A stretch of 64,000 nucleotides of DNA from Cellulomonas chengniuliangii (GTDB lineage Bacteria > Actinomycetota > Actinomycetes > Actinomycetales > Cellulomonadaceae), in assembly GCF_024508335.1 (NCBI RefSeq), contig NZ_CP101988.1, positions 1,054,001 to 1,118,000 on the forward strand, written 5' to 3'. Each line of letters begins with the position of its first letter. The stretch's first letter is position 1. Shown here piece after piece: positions 38,503 through 49,051 of this stretch. Made by a program: the position numbers and the translations under genes. A model generated the notes under the pieces. That model saw only the letters and a program-made list of their open reading frames with translations, did no database searches and was not told where the DNA came from.

Positions 38503-39492
38503 ATGAGATACGTCCTGCAGAAGCTGGGGTTCTACGTGGCGGCCCTGTGGGCCGCGCTCACGCTGAACTTCCTCATCCCGCGGTGGATGCCGGGCGACCC
38601 CGTCGACATCATGATCTCGAAGCTCGCGACGCGGGGGCCGGTCACGCCGTCCACCCGTCATGCCATCGAGCTCCTCCTCGGCACCGACTCGCAGCAGCCG
38701 CTGTGGCAGCAGTACATCGCCTACCTCGGCCAGATCTCCTCCGGGAACCTCGGCACCTCGGTGGTCTACTTCCCCACACCGGTGGCCAAGGTGATCTCGC
38801 AGACCCTGCCGTGGACCATCGGCCTGATCGGGATCGCCACGATCATCTCGTTCCTGGTCGGGATCGGGCTGGGCACGCTGGCGGGTTGGAAGCGCGGCTC
38901 GTGGCTGGACAACGTCATCCCCGTGACGACGATGCTCCAGTCCGTGCCGTACTTCTGGCTCGCCCTCATCCTGCTCTTCGCGTTCGGCAGCGTGTGGCAG
39001 GTGTTCCCGCTCAACGGGGGCTACGACGTGTACACCACGTCGATAGGCCTGAGCTGGCCGTTCATCTCGTCGGTGCTCTACTACGGCGCCCTCCCTGCGC
39101 TGACGATCGTCATCTCGTCGATCGGCGGCTGGATGCTCGGGATGCGCAACATGATGGTCTCGACCCTGTCAGAGGACTACATCCTCACCGCCGAGGCCAA
39201 GGGCCTGAAGCCGGGGCGCATCATGCGCACCTACGCCGCCCGCAACGCGGTGCTCCCGTCGATCGCCGGCTTCGCGATCTCGCTGGGCTTCGTGGTGGCC
39301 GGCTCGATCGTCACGGAGGCCGTCTTCTCCTACCCGGGGATCGGGTCCGCGCTGCTGCAGGCCGTCAACAGCAACGACTACGCGCTGATGCAGGGCATCT
39401 TCCTGGTGATCACCCTGTCCGTCCTCGGAGCGAACCTCCTGGTCGACCTGCTCTACACGATCATCGACCCGCGCACGCGGGCCCGGGCGTAG
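38503..39492 (+). CDS. ABC transporter permease, DppB/OppB type
   Basis: A 329-residue permease with six membrane segments and a large extracytoplasmic loop after the first. The binding-protein-dependent transport motif near residue 220 reads EDYILTAEAKGLKPGRIM, which docks to the ATPases. IVTEAVFSYPGIGSALLQA near 270 is typical for DppB/OppB. GAGGGAGAG precedes the ATG. Confidence 0.9.
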   Translation: MRYVLQKLGFYVAALWAALTLNFLIPRWMPGDPVDIMISKLATRGPVTPSTRHAIELLLGTDSQQPLWQQYIAYLGQISSGNLGTSVVYFPTPVAKVISQTLPWTIGLIGIATIISFLVGIGLGTLAGWKRGSWLDNVIPVTTMLQSVPYFWLALILLFAFGSVWQVFPLNGGYDVYTTSIGLSWPFISSVLYYGALPALTIVISSIGGWMLGMRNMMVSTLSEDYILTAEAKGLKPGRIMRTYAARNAVLPSIAGFAISLGFVVAGSIVTEAVFSYPGIGSALLQAVNSNDYALMQGIFLVITLSVLGANLLVDLLYTIIDPRTRARA

Positions 39493-39504
39493 GAGGAAGC
39501 TCTC

Positions 39505-40476
39505 ATGGCACTGACCACCCAGGACCCGACGATCGCGGAGAGCGAGTCGCACCTGCCAGCCCCCAGCGGCCGCACGCGCAGGCGCTCGCTGCCGCCCATG
39601 ACCCTCAAGCTCGGCATCGGGCTGTCCATCGCCGGCGCGATCGCGCTGTTCGGCCTCATCGGGCCGTACTTCGTGGGGGACCCCTCCAGGGTCGACAACA
39701 TCGGCCTGAGCGCCCCCGGTGGCGGCTTCCTTCTCGGCGCCACGCAGACCGGGCAGGACGTCTTCGCCCAGCTCGCGCACGCGACGCGGGGCTCGCTGAC
39801 CATCGGGCTCGTGGTGGGTGTGCTGACCCTTGTGCTCTCCACGTTCTTCGGTGTCGTGGGCGCCTACGTGGGAGGCGTGGTCGACGAGTCGTTCTCGCTG
39901 TTCAGCAACGTGATGCTGGTGATCCCGGGCCTCCCGCTGGTCATCGTCATCTCGAGCTACGTGCCGGACAAGAGCGTGTGGCTGATCGCGTTCGTGCTCG
40001 CCCTGACCAGCTGGGCTGGCTCGGCGCGCGTGCTGCGCGGGTTCACGCTCTCGCTGCGGAACCGCGACTACGTGCTCGCCTCACGGGTCAGCGGCGAGCG
40101 GTCCTGGCGGATCCTCACCGTCGAGGTGCTGCCCAACCTGATCCCGCTGCTCGCGTCGCAGGTGGTGTTCGCCGTCATCTTCGCCATCCTCGGCGAGGCG
40201 GGCCTGTCCTTCCTCGGCCTCGGGGCCTCGGGCTCGTTCACCTGGGGCACCATGCTCTACTACGCGCAGAACGGGCTCGCGCTGCGGCTCGGCGCCTGGT
40301 GGTGGTTCATCCCGCCCGGCCTGATGCTCGCGCTGTTCGGCGCAGCGCTATCCCTCATCAACTTCTCGATCGACGAGATCATCAACCCCAAGCTGCGCTC
40401 GCAGACTCGCGCGGTGCGGCGCTCCTGGCGCATGTCGCGCGCCCAGCTCCAGAGCGCGAAGGAGTCCACGCTGTGA
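39505..40476 (+). CDS. ABC transporter permease, DppC/OppC type
   Basis: A 323-residue permease. The N-terminal segment and LLGATQTGQDVFAQLAHATRGSL near 75 are typical of DppC. The EAA-type loop is NRDYVLASRVSGERSWRIL, followed by EAGLSFLGLGASGSFTWGTM. It pairs with the preceding permease. AGGAGGAA precedes the start, and the stop overlaps the next gene (GTGA). Confidence 0.9.
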   Translation: MALTTQDPTIAESESHLPAPSGRTRRRSLPPMTLKLGIGLSIAGAIALFGLIGPYFVGDPSRVDNIGLSAPGGGFLLGATQTGQDVFAQLAHATRGSLTIGLVVGVLTLVLSTFFGVVGAYVGGVVDESFSLFSNVMLVIPGLPLVIVISSYVPDKSVWLIAFVLALTSWAGSARVLRGFTLSLRNRDYVLASRVSGERSWRILTVEVLPNLIPLLASQVVFAVIFAILGEAGLSFLGLGASGSFTWGTMLYYAQNGLALRLGAWWWFIPPGLMLALFGAALSLINFSIDEIINPKLRSQTRAVRRSWRMSRAQLQSAKESTL

Positions 40477-41402
40477 CGACCACGCCCGCCTCCGCGCCCG
40501 CCCGGACCCCGGCGGGGACGTCGCCCCACCCGGTGCTCACCATCGAGGACCTGAGCATCGACTACCTCGTGGACCCGGTGGTGCACGCGGTGAGGAACGT
40601 GACCCTGTCGCTGGGCCGCGGCGAGGTGCTCGGCCTCGCGGGGGAGAGCGGCTGCGGCAAGAGCACCCTCGCCTACGGAGTGAACCGCCTCCTCAAGCCG
40701 CCCGCGGTGATCACGAGCGGCCGCGCGGTGTTCCACTCGCGGGAGGGGTACGAGATCGACCTGGGCGCCCTGCACGGCGAGGACCTGCGGGCCTTCCGGT
40801 GGGACCGGATCGCCATGGTGTTCCAGGGGGCGATGAACTCGCTCAACCCGGTGATCAGCGTGCAGGCCCAGCTCGAGGACATCTTCACCACCCACCGGCC
40901 CGACATGGGCCGCGCCGAGCGGGTCGAGCGGTGCGGCGAGCTGCTCGAGCGGGTCGGGGTGGACCGCAGCAGGCTCTCGTCTTTCGCGCACGAGCTCTCG
41001 GGCGGGATGAGGCAACGCGTGATGATCGCGATGGCCATGGCGCTCGACCCGCAGGTCATGATCATGGACGAGCCCACCACGGCGCTCGACGTGGTGGTGC
41101 AGCGCGAGATCCTGCGCGAGATCACCCGGCTCCGGTCCGAGCTGGGCTTCGCGGTCATCTTCATCACGCACGACCTGCCGCTGCTGCTGGAGATCAGCGA
41201 CCGCATCGCGATCATGCGCGAGGGCGAGGTCGTCGAGCTGGCGGACGCGATGACGCTCTACACCCGGCCGCAGCACGAGTACACCAAGAAGCTGCTCGGG
41301 TCCTTCCCGAGCCTGACCGGCGCCCGTGGCGGGTTCATCCGCTCGGGCGTCGACGAGCACGTGCTCGTCGAGGCCGGCGTCGACGAGGAGGAGGCACGAT
41401 GA
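40473..41402 (+). CDS. ABC transporter ATPase, DppD/OppD type
   Basis: A 309-residue ATPase. Walker A is GESGCGKST near 55, the signature LSGGMRQRVMIAMAMAL, Walker B VMIMDEPTTALD. The C-terminal oligopeptide/dipeptide transporter extension is shorter than usual and lacks the four-cysteine iron-sulfur motif of some Opp/Dpp ATPases. GTG at 40473 overlaps the upstream stop by four bases, and its own stop overlaps the next ATG. Confidence 0.9.
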   Translation: MTTTPASAPARTPAGTSPHPVLTIEDLSIDYLVDPVVHAVRNVTLSLGRGEVLGLAGESGCGKSTLAYGVNRLLKPPAVITSGRAVFHSREGYEIDLGALHGEDLRAFRWDRIAMVFQGAMNSLNPVISVQAQLEDIFTTHRPDMGRAERVERCGELLERVGVDRSRLSSFAHELSGGMRQRVMIAMAMALDPQVMIMDEPTTALDVVVQREILREITRLRSELGFAVIFITHDLPLLLEISDRIAIMREGEVVELADAMTLYTRPQHEYTKKLLGSFPSLTGARGGFIRSGVDEHVLVEAGVDEEEAR

Positions 41403-42211
41403 CCACCCTCGAGGTGCGTGACGTGGTGAAGGAGTACCACCTGCGCAGCGGCTTCCGCTCGTCGACCCTGACGGCCGTGGACCACGTGAGCTTCACGCTG
41501 GCGCCGGGGCGCACGGTCGCCCTGGTGGGCCAGTCGGGTAGCGGCAAGTCGACCATCGCGAAGCTGCTCATGCAGCTCGAGCGGCCCACCAGCGGGCAGA
41601 TCGTGATGGACGGGAAGCCGGTGCGCCGGCGCGGCGCCGGCCTGCGGGAGTACCGCAAGGAGGTGCAGATGGTCTTCCAGGACCCGTTCGCCTCGCTCAA
41701 CCCGTACCACACCATCGAGCACCACCTGGAGCGGCCGATCCGGCTCCACCAGCGAGGGCTCTCGGCCGACGAGGTGCGCGCGAAGGTGCGCTCCCTGCTC
41801 GAGCGGGTGCGCCTGGACTCGTCCGACGAGTTCGCCCGCCGGCGCCCGCACGAGCTCTCCGGCGGGCAGCGGCAGCGCGTGGCGATCGCGCGGGCGCTGG
41901 CCCCCGAGCCCGGCATCCTGGTGGCCGACGAGCCCGTGTCCATGCTCGACGTCTCGATCCGGCTCGGCGTGCTCAACCTGCTGGCGGGCCTGCAGCGGGA
42001 GGAGAACCTGGGCGTCCTCTACATCACCCACGACCTGGCCACAGCCCGGCACTTCTCGGACGAGATCCTGGTGATGTACCGGGGCCAGATCGTGGAGCGC
42101 GGCCCCGCCGACGATGTCATCCTCAACCCGCAGCACGCGTACACCCGGCTGCTGGCCGAGGCCGCGCCCGACCCCGAGCGTCGCCTGCGCGAGCTGTCGG
42201 CGTCGGCCTGA
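41399..42211 (+). CDS. ABC transporter ATPase, DppF/OppF type
   Basis: A 270-residue ATPase with Walker A GQSGSGKST near 42, VFQDPFASLNPYHTI (typical OppF Q-loop segment), signature LSGGQRQRVAIARAL and Walker B ILVADEPVSMLD. It partners with the preceding ATPase, completing a five-gene importer. The 174 bases that follow, up to the ROK gene, show no clear terminator and no copy of the TACTTT-N11-AAAGTA operator. Confidence 0.9.
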   Translation: MTTLEVRDVVKEYHLRSGFRSSTLTAVDHVSFTLAPGRTVALVGQSGSGKSTIAKLLMQLERPTSGQIVMDGKPVRRRGAGLREYRKEVQMVFQDPFASLNPYHTIEHHLERPIRLHQRGLSADEVRAKVRSLLERVRLDSSDEFARRRPHELSGGQRQRVAIARALAPEPGILVADEPVSMLDVSIRLGVLNLLAGLQREENLGVLYITHDLATARHFSDEILVMYRGQIVERGPADDVILNPQHAYTRLLAEAAPDPERRLRELSASA

Positions 42212-42385
42212 CGGCGCGCGGCCGAGGGCGCCGGGCGAACACGGCAGGGACGTCACGATCCTGTGGCACTCTTTGGCGAGCGAGCACAGTCGGGCGAGCC
42301 GCGGGCCCCGGGCGCGACCACGCCGTCGCCCGGTCGGCGCGGCGCGGGGACCAGGGCGCGCGCCCGACCGGACAGGAGACCCAGC

Positions 42386-43645
42386 GTGAGCAGCACGAGC
42401 CTCGGCATGGCGCACACCAGCAGCCGGTCGGCGATCCTCGACGTCATCCGGGCGGCCGGCACCATCAGCCGGGTCGAGCTGACCCATGCCACCGGCCTCA
42501 CCGGGGCCACCATCTCGACCGTCGTCCGGCGGCTCATGAACGAGGGGCTCGTCGTCGAGGCCGGGCGCGCCGAGTCCACCGGGGGCAAGCCCCGCCGGCT
42601 GCTGCAGCTCGACCCCAACGCCCGGTACGCCGTCGGCGTGCACCTCGACCACGCGGGCATCACGTACGTGCTGGCGAACCTCGGCGGGGCGATCGTCGCC
42701 CGGTGGCGCAAGTCCGGCGCGGGGTCTGACGACCCCCAGGAGGTCGTGGCCCGGATGGTCGGCGAGATCGACGCGATGGTCACCCGCGCCGGCGTCGACC
42801 ACGCCCGCGTCCTCGGCGTCGGCGTGGTGTCGCCCGGGCCCATCACCGCCTCTGTTGGGATGGTGCTGGCGCCGCCGATCATGCAGCGGTGGGCCGACTA
42901 CCCCCTCGGCGACGCCCTCGAGGAGGCGGTGGGGGTCCCCGTGCTGCTCGACAACGACGCCACCGCCGCCGCGATCGGCGAGTACTGGGCCGGGGGCATC
43001 GAGAAGACGTCCGCGTTCGCCGCCCTGTACATGGGCACCGGGATCGGCGCCGGGGTGCTGGTGAACGGCGCCGTGTACCGCGGCTCGTCCTCCAACGCCG
43101 GGGAGATCGGCCACATCTGCGTCGACGTGGACGGCCCGGAGTGCTGGTGCGGCAGCCGGGGGTGCGTCGAGGCGCTCGCAGGCCCCGCGGCCGTCGTGGC
43201 AGCCGCGCAGGCCGAGGGGCTCGACCTGGGCCAGCCCGATCGCACCGTCGCCGAGCAGTTCGCGGCAGTGGCGCGGTCCGCGCTGCGAGGCGAGGCGGCC
43301 GCGCAGGCGATCCTGCAGCGCTCGGCCCGGTACATCGGCGTCGCGGCGCAGACGCTGGCGAACATCATGGACGTCGACCTGGTGGCCCTCACCGGGCCGT
43401 CGTTCGCCGTGGCCGGCTCGATCTACCTGCCCACCGTCGAGGAGCAGCTCGGCCGGTCGTTCTTCGCCCGGGGCAGCCACGCGGTGCGCGTGACCATCTC
43501 GTCGAACGCCTCGGAGGCGGCGGCGGTGGGCGCCGCGGCGCTCGTCCTGCAGAGCGAGCTGGCGCCTCGACAGTCCGGGCTACGGCTCCCGGCCCCGCTC
43601 CTGGCCGAGTCCGACGGCGCCAAGCCGTCCGCGGCGCTGGGCTGA
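42386..43645 (+). CDS. ROK family transcriptional repressor (NagC/XylR type)
   Basis: A 419-residue regulator. The N-terminal winged HTH covers about residues 12-62 (ILDVIRAAGTISRVELTHATGLTGATIST written in two parts: ILDVIRAAGTISRVEL, then THATGLTGATISTVVRRL). The ROK sugar-kinase-like domain follows, with YMGTGIGAGVLVNG and the zinc motif ECWCGSRGCVE near 253-263. GTG at 42386 follows AGGAG at seven bases. ROK repressors bind palindromes and release them on sugar binding. Its place at the end of the mannosidase-galactosidase-importer cluster makes it the likely reader of the two TACTTT-N11-AAAGTA sites. Mannose, galactose or an oligosaccharide would be the inducer (inference). Confidence 0.88.
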   Translation: MSSTSLGMAHTSSRSAILDVIRAAGTISRVELTHATGLTGATISTVVRRLMNEGLVVEAGRAESTGGKPRRLLQLDPNARYAVGVHLDHAGITYVLANLGGAIVARWRKSGAGSDDPQEVVARMVGEIDAMVTRAGVDHARVLGVGVVSPGPITASVGMVLAPPIMQRWADYPLGDALEEAVGVPVLLDNDATAAAIGEYWAGGIEKTSAFAALYMGTGIGAGVLVNGAVYRGSSSNAGEIGHICVDVDGPECWCGSRGCVEALAGPAAVVAAAQAEGLDLGQPDRTVAEQFAAVARSALRGEAAAQAILQRSARYIGVAAQTLANIMDVDLVALTGPSFAVAGSIYLPTVEEQLGRSFFARGSHAVRVTISSNASEAAAVGAAALVLQSELAPRQSGLRLPAPLLAESDGAKPSAALG

Positions 43646-43671
43646 GGCGCACGCGCCGACGAGGCCGGTGC

Positions 43672-45075
43672 TCAGGTGAGCAGCCGAGCGATCGCCCGCA
43701 GCGGGATCGACAGCCAAGCCGGGCGGTTGCGCGCCTCGTAGACCGCCTCGTACAGCGCCTTGTCGAGCTCGAGGGCCCGGAGCACCTGGGCACGCGCCTC
43801 GTGGCCGATGTCGGTGGGGTCCTCGTCGGTCCCCGGGTGTGGTCCGGCGGCCAGCCGGGCGTCCCGGTACCCGGCCAGCAGGGCCGCGCGGGCCGCGTCC
43901 GTCCACTCCTGGGCCGCGGCGTCGTCCGCGATGCCGCCGCCGGTCACCGCGCCTACTGCCGCCGCGTAGTCGAAGGACCGCAGCATCCCGGCGACGTCCC
44001 GGAGGGCCAGGTCCGGGCGGGTCCGCGCCGCGACGGGCGCCAGTGGCTCGCCCTCGAAGTCGGTGATGAACCACGCCTCGTGCGCGTAGAGGGCTTGGCC
44101 CAGGTGCAGGTCGCCGTGGATCCGCTGCGGCGCCGGCAGCCGGTCCAGGTGCTGGGTGCGGACGGCGAGGTCCTCCACCGCGGCGGCGAACGGCGCCAGC
44201 TCCGGGACGGCGGCCACCGCCCAGCGGAACCTGTCCCGCACTGCCTGCGCGACCGAGCTGGCCCGGTGGACTGTGGGCGGCGGCGGCGGCACGGGAAGCG
44301 CGGCGGCCAGGGCCGCGTGCATGCTGGCCATGACCACGCCGAGCTCGCGTGCGTGCTCGGCGAACGACTCGCCCCGCGCAGCCATGGCGCAGGCGAGCTC
44401 GAAACCGTCCTCCGCCCCGGACAGGAACTGGCTGAGCACCGCGAGGTGGCCGCGAGCGGTCTCGTCGCGGTCAGTCCAGCTGCCTTCGAGCCATCCGAGC
44501 GGGCGGGGGACGTGCTGCCAGCCGTACGCCGCGAGGGCCCGCGGCACGTCGACATCCGGGTTGTCGCCCGGTGACAGAGTCCGGAACACCTTGAGGATGC
44601 CGGGGGTCGCGGGTGGGCCGTCGGCCTGAGGCGCGGCGGGCAGCACCACGGACGTGTTGGACTGCTCGCCGGTGAGCACGCGGGCACGGTCCGCGTCGAC
44701 GGCGGCGCCCGGCCCGTCGGCCACGGCGAGCCAGGCGCGCAGGAACGCCGGGTCTCCGCAGCCGTCGCGCACCTCCACGGGCGGGACGCCAGCCACGCCG
44801 ATCACCGCGGCGCCGGCCGGCGCTCCCACCGCGCCGGGGGAGCGCAGGGTCACGGGGATCTGCAGCACCACGTCGGCGCCCGGCGCGGTGGCGCGCACGA
44901 CCAGGATCCGCACCCCGGCCTCGCCGCGGGGGTCGGCGAGCTCGCGCGAGCCCACCACCTCGAGGGCCGCGACCACTCCCTTGACGGGGTACCAGCGGAG
45001 GCCTGGCAGCCAGTCGGCGAGCAGCCTGACGATCTCGCCGTCCGCGAGATCCTGGGCGTCGCCGACTGTGGTCAT
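43672..45075 (-). CDS. mak: maltokinase
   Basis: A 467-residue maltokinase that phosphorylates maltose to maltose 1-phosphate with ATP. The N-terminal cap domain contains PGLRWYPVKG. The APH-like kinase core has HGDLHLGQ (His320, Asp322) and ITDFEGEP, the metal-binding Asp. The C-terminal RNRPAWLSIPLRAIARLL is typical of the family. Its ATG overlaps the treS stop by four bases (ATGA), so the operon order is glgE-treS-mak. Product feeds GlgE for alpha-glucan synthesis. Confidence 0.93.
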   Translation of the reverse strand: MTTVGDAQDLADGEIVRLLADWLPGLRWYPVKGVVAALEVVGSRELADPRGEAGVRILVVRATAPGADVVLQIPVTLRSPGAVGAPAGAAVIGVAGVPPVEVRDGCGDPAFLRAWLAVADGPGAAVDADRARVLTGEQSNTSVVLPAAPQADGPPATPGILKVFRTLSPGDNPDVDVPRALAAYGWQHVPRPLGWLEGSWTDRDETARGHLAVLSQFLSGAEDGFELACAMAARGESFAEHARELGVVMASMHAALAAALPVPPPPPTVHRASSVAQAVRDRFRWAVAAVPELAPFAAAVEDLAVRTQHLDRLPAPQRIHGDLHLGQALYAHEAWFITDFEGEPLAPVAARTRPDLALRDVAGMLRSFDYAAAVGAVTGGGIADDAAAQEWTDAARAALLAGYRDARLAAGPHPGTDEDPTDIGHEARAQVLRALELDKALYEAVYEARNRPAWLSIPLRAIARLLT

Positions 45076-46841
45076 CAGTCCCCGATCCGTAGCCAGTAGA
45101 AGTCGCGCGAGCCCAGGGTGAGCTGGATGGAGCCATCCGCGGACACCGCGGGGAACTCGGCCCCGCCGAAGACGTCCTGGGTGGGCTCGCCCTCGTGGCC
45201 GGGGACGCGCACCGTCGCCGAGCGGGGCGTCGACGCCATGTTCGCGACCACCAGGATGGTCTCGTCGTCCGTGGACCGCAGGAAGGCGAGCACCGCGTCG
45301 TTGTCGACCTTGAGCACGGTGAGGTCGCCGAGCCCGAGAGCGCGGTGCTGCCGCCGGATGGCGAGCATCCCGTGCACCCAGTGCAGCAGCGACGTCGGCT
45401 GCGCCAGCTGGGCCTCGACGTTGATGTTGCTGTAGTTGTGCACCAGCGACTGGATCACCGGCAGGTACAGCTTGCCGGGGTCGGCCGTCGAGAACCCGGC
45501 GTTGCGGTCGGGGGTCCACTGCATGGGCGTGCGCACCGCGTCGCGGTCCGCGAGCCAGATGTTGTCGCCCATCCCGATCTCGTCGCCGTAGTACAGGCAA
45601 GGGCTGCCGGGCAGGGACAGCAGCAGGGCGTGCGCGAGCTCGATCTCGCTGCGGGAGTTGTCGAGCAGCGGCGCCAGGCGGCGCCGGATGCCGATGTTGG
45701 CGCGCATCCGGGAGTCCGGGGCGTACCACCCGTACATCGAGGCGCGCTCCTCGGTCGAGACCATCTCGAGCGTCAACTCGTCGTGGTTGCGCAGGAACGT
45801 GCTCCACTGCGCGCCCTTCGGGATCGGCGGCGTGTCCGCGAGGATGTCCACGATGGGCGTGGCCCGCTGGTCGCGGATCGCGTAGAAGATCCGCGGCATC
45901 ACCGGGAAGTGGAACGCCATGTGGCACTCCGGCTCCTCCTCGGTGCCGAAGTACTCGACGACGTCCTCGGGCCACTGGTTCGCCTCGGCCAGCAGGATGC
46001 GGCCGGGGAACTCGTCGTCGACCATCTTGCGCAGCCGGCGCAGGAACGTGTGCGTCTCGGGCAGGTTCTCGCAGTTGGTCCCCTCGGCCTCGTAGAGGTA
46101 GGGCACCGCGTCCAGGCGGAAGCCGTCCACGCCGATCTGCAGCCAGTACCGGGCCACGTCTATCATCGCGTCCACGACGCGGGGGTTCTCGAAGTTCAGG
46201 TCCGGCTGGTGGCTGAAGAAGCGGTGCCAGAAGTACTGGCGCCGCACCGAGTCGAAGGTCCAGTTGGACGTCTCGGTGTCCACGAAGATGATGCGGGCGT
46301 CCTGGTAGCGCGTGTTGTCGTTGCTCCACACGTAGAAGTCGCCGTAGGGGCCGTCGGGGTCCGAGCGGGACGCCTGGAACCACGGGTGGGCGTCGCTGGT
46401 GTGGTTCATCACCAGGTCGATGACGATGCGGATCCCGCGCTCGTGCGCGGCGTTGATCAGCTCGATGAAGTTCTGCGCGGTGCCGTACTGGGGCGCGATC
46501 GAGGTGTAGTCCGAGACGTCGTACCCGCCGTCGCGCAACGGCGACGGGTAGAACGGCGGGAGCCACAGCACGTCCACGCCCAGCCACTGCAGGTAGTCGA
46601 GCCGCTGGATCAGGCCGATCAGGTCGCCGCTGCCGTCGCCCTTCCCGTCGGAGAAGGCTCGGATCATCGCCTCGTAGAAGACACCGGTGCGGTACCAGTC
46701 CGGGTCGTCGGACAGCCCTGGGCGGTCTGCGCGGGGACGGGGCACCAGCGGCTGGGGGCGGTTGGGCAGGGCGCCGCGGGCGGGGTGCTCGGGGCCGGTG
46801 GGCAGGCCTGCCTTCGGGGGCCCAGGGGGGAAGGTGGTCAT
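45075..46841 (-). CDS. treS: trehalose synthase (maltose alpha-D-glucosyltransferase)
   Basis: A 588-residue GH13_16 enzyme that interconverts trehalose and maltose. It begins its domain with [20 protein letters not shown]. The catalytic residues are Asp244 ([12 protein letters not shown]), Glu286 ([11 protein letters not shown]) and Asp354 (NHDELTLEM). Length is normal. The ATG at 46841 is chosen because it overlaps the glgE stop (ATGA); a further upstream start exists ten codons earlier. With Mak it turns trehalose into maltose 1-phosphate for GlgE. Confidence 0.95.
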   Translation of the reverse strand: MTTFPPGPPKAGLPTGPEHPARGALPNRPQPLVPRPRADRPGLSDDPDWYRTGVFYEAMIRAFSDGKGDGSGDLIGLIQRLDYLQWLGVDVLWLPPFYPSPLRDGGYDVSDYTSIAPQYGTAQNFIELINAAHERGIRIVIDLVMNHTSDAHPWFQASRSDPDGPYGDFYVWSNDNTRYQDARIIFVDTETSNWTFDSVRRQYFWHRFFSHQPDLNFENPRVVDAMIDVARYWLQIGVDGFRLDAVPYLYEAEGTNCENLPETHTFLRRLRKMVDDEFPGRILLAEANQWPEDVVEYFGTEEEPECHMAFHFPVMPRIFYAIRDQRATPIVDILADTPPIPKGAQWSTFLRNHDELTLEMVSTEERASMYGWYAPDSRMRANIGIRRRLAPLLDNSRSEIELAHALLLSLPGSPCLYYGDEIGMGDNIWLADRDAVRTPMQWTPDRNAGFSTADPGKLYLPVIQSLVHNYSNINVEAQLAQPTSLLHWVHGMLAIRRQHRALGLGDLTVLKVDNDAVLAFLRSTDDETILVVANMASTPRSATVRVPGHEGEPTQDVFGGAEFPAVSADGSIQLTLGSRDFYWLRIGD

Positions 46842-48931
46842 GCCGGGTCCACCTGCACGACGTGGGCGCACCGGACGGCGGGGTCCAGGCGGACGTAGAC
46901 CGTCGAGCCCCAGGCGTACGTCTCGTCTGAGAGCACGTCGTGGGCCACGAAGAGGCCGGTGGGGGCGCTGCCCGGTCGAGGCAGCCCGAGGGCGGCCAAG
47001 TCGAGGTAGACCAAGCCCTCCCTCGCTTGGAAGGGGTCGAGGTTCACCACGACGATGATGGTGTCAGGTCTCCCTGTGGGCGAGTCCTCGGCGTCGAGGC
47101 TCCGCGAGAAGCACAGCAGCGCGTCGTCAGACGTGGGGTGCACGGTGAGGTCGCGCAGCTGGCGCAGCGCCGGGTGCTGGCGCCGGATCTCGTTGAGCCG
47201 GCCGATCAGCAGCGCGATGCCGAGGTCGTCCGCCAGAGCCCAGTCGCGCGGCTTGTACTCGTACTTCTCGTTGTCGATCTGCTCCTCGACGCCCGGCCGG
47301 GGCACGTTCTCCACGAGCTCGTAGCCGGAGTAGACGCCCCAGCTGGGCGACCCGAGGGCCGCGAGGACGGCGCGCACGGCGAACCCGGCGATGCCCCCGT
47401 GCTGCAGGTACGGCGGGAGGATGTCGTGCGTCGTGGGCCAGAAGTTGGGGCGCATCCACGAGCCCTGCTCGCCGGACACCTCCCGCAAATACTCCTCGAG
47501 CTCGGTCTTCGAGTTCCGCCACGTGAAGTACGTGTACGACTGGTGGAACCCGATGCGCGCCAGGTTCAGCATCATCGCCGGCTTGGTGAACGCCTCCGAC
47601 AGGAAGATGACCTCGGGGTGCGTGGCGCGCACATCCGCGAGCAGCCGTTCCCAGAACGTCAGCGGCTTGGTGTGCGGGTTGTCGACGCGGAACGCCGTGA
47701 CCCCGTGGTCGATCCACACCTGCAGCACCCGACGGATCTCCTGGTAGATGCCCTCGGGGTCGTTGTCGAAGTTGAGCGGGTAGATGTCCTGGTACTTCTT
47801 CGGCGGGTTCTCGGCGTAGGCGATGGTCCCGTCGGCGCGGGTGGTGAACCACTCGGGGTGCTCCGTGACCCACGGGTGGTCCGGCGACGCCTGCAGCGCG
47901 AGGTCCAGCGCCACCTCGAGCCCGAGCCCGCGCGCGGTGGCCACGAACGCGTCGAAGTCCTCGAAGGTGCCCAGCGCGGGGTCGATCGCGTCGTGCCCGC
48001 CGTCGGGGGAGCCGATCGCGTACGGCGAGCCGGGGTCGCCCGGCAGCGCGGTGAGCGAGTTGTTCCGCCCCTTGCGGTACGTCGTGCCGATCGGGTGCAC
48101 CGGGGTCAGGTAGACGATGTCGAAGCCGAGGCCCGCGATCCGGGGCAGCTCCAGCGCTGCGGTGCGCAGCGTGCCCGACGTCCACTCCCCGGTGTCCGGG
48201 TCCCGCACGGCCCCCGCCGAGCGGGGGAACATCTCGTACCAGGCGCCCGCGAGGGCCAGCTCGCGGTCCACCTGCAACGGGTACACGGGGGAGGGGGTGA
48301 CCAGGTCGCGCAGCGGGTGCTCGTCGAGCACCGCGCGCACCTCGTCGCTCAGCGCCGCCGCGAGGCGCGCCTGAGGAGGACGCCCGGTGTCCCGCAGCGC
48401 GGTCACGGCCGCGAGCAGGACCTCGGCGGCCTCGGCCGGCGGCTTCTCCCGGCCGGTGCGCCGGGCGGCGCGCTCGAGCAGCAGCGCGCCCTCGGTGAGC
48501 ATCAGCTCGACGTCGATCCCGGCCTCGACCTTGATCGTGGCGTCGTGCGCCCACGTCGCGTAGGGGTCGGACCAGCCCTCGACGCGGAAGCCCCACAGCC
48601 CGAGGGAGTCGGGCACGAGCCGCCCCTCGAACCGGTCCAAGCCCGGGGCGATGTCGACCATGCGGGTGCGCGCGCGGTCGCGGCCGTCGGGGCCCACGAG
48701 CACGGCGGTCGCCGCGACGGCGTCGTGGCCCTCGCGGAAGACGGTCGCGCGGATCGGGACCGCCTCGCCGACGACGGCCTTCGCCGGCCACCGTCCGGCG
48801 TCGACCACGGGGGAGACGTCGACGACAGGGATGCGCCCGATGGGAGGTCCGTCAGCTCGCGGTCGGCGGGGGGCGGAGGGTCGGGCGCGACGCTGTGTCG
48901 CCGGGGGGACGTGCGGTGGTGTCTGCGTCAC
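46838..48931 (-). CDS. glgE: alpha-1,4-glucan:maltose-1-phosphate maltosyltransferase
   Basis: A 697-residue GH13_3 enzyme that adds maltosyl units from maltose 1-phosphate to alpha-glucan. Landmarks: [13 protein letters not shown] near 230, [18 protein letters not shown], nucleophile Asp417 ([10 protein letters not shown]) and acid/base Glu446 (FLSEAFTKP). Length matches the family. GTG start at 48931 with a -10-like TAGGTT (48943-48938) six bases upstream and no Shine-Dalgarno, so the transcript is probably leaderless. It heads the operon glgE-treS-mak and is divergent from glgP. Confidence 0.95.
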   Translation of the reverse strand: MTQTPPHVPPATQRRARPSAPRRPRADGPPIGRIPVVDVSPVVDAGRWPAKAVVGEAVPIRATVFREGHDAVAATAVLVGPDGRDRARTRMVDIAPGLDRFEGRLVPDSLGLWGFRVEGWSDPYATWAHDATIKVEAGIDVELMLTEGALLLERAARRTGREKPPAEAAEVLLAAVTALRDTGRPPQARLAAALSDEVRAVLDEHPLRDLVTPSPVYPLQVDRELALAGAWYEMFPRSAGAVRDPDTGEWTSGTLRTAALELPRIAGLGFDIVYLTPVHPIGTTYRKGRNNSLTALPGDPGSPYAIGSPDGGHDAIDPALGTFEDFDAFVATARGLGLEVALDLALQASPDHPWVTEHPEWFTTRADGTIAYAENPPKKYQDIYPLNFDNDPEGIYQEIRRVLQVWIDHGVTAFRVDNPHTKPLTFWERLLADVRATHPEVIFLSEAFTKPAMMLNLARIGFHQSYTYFTWRNSKTELEEYLREVSGEQGSWMRPNFWPTTHDILPPYLQHGGIAGFAVRAVLAALGSPSWGVYSGYELVENVPRPGVEEQIDNEKYEYKPRDWALADDLGIALLIGRLNEIRRQHPALRQLRDLTVHPTSDDALLCFSRSLDAEDSPTGRPDTIIVVVNLDPFQAREGLVYLDLAALGLPRPGSAPTGLFVAHDVLSDETYAWGSTVYVRLDPAVRCAHVVQVDPA

Positions 48932-49051
48932 GGTCCGAACCTATCCACTCGGCGGTGGTCAGAGCATCTGCTGGCCACGACGCGCCCACGCCGGACGATC
49001 GAATCGCCGTTCGGGTGTGCGTAGCCGCCTGACCTGCGTAGTGTCGGGCAG
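48932..49051. promoter_or_regulatory. divergent promoter region of glgE and glgP
   Basis: Leftward: TAGGTT at 48943-48938, six bases before the glgE GTG. Rightward: TAGTGT at 49039-49044, seven bases before the glgP GTG. Both spacings fit leaderless transcription. No strong palindrome was found between them. Confidence 0.5.

Noticed and set aside
40473-42211. Dipeptide/nickel uptake as the role of the Opp/Dpp-type importer
   Set aside because: Family alone allows it, but the glycosidase neighbours, ROK repressor and shared operator favour oligosaccharides.
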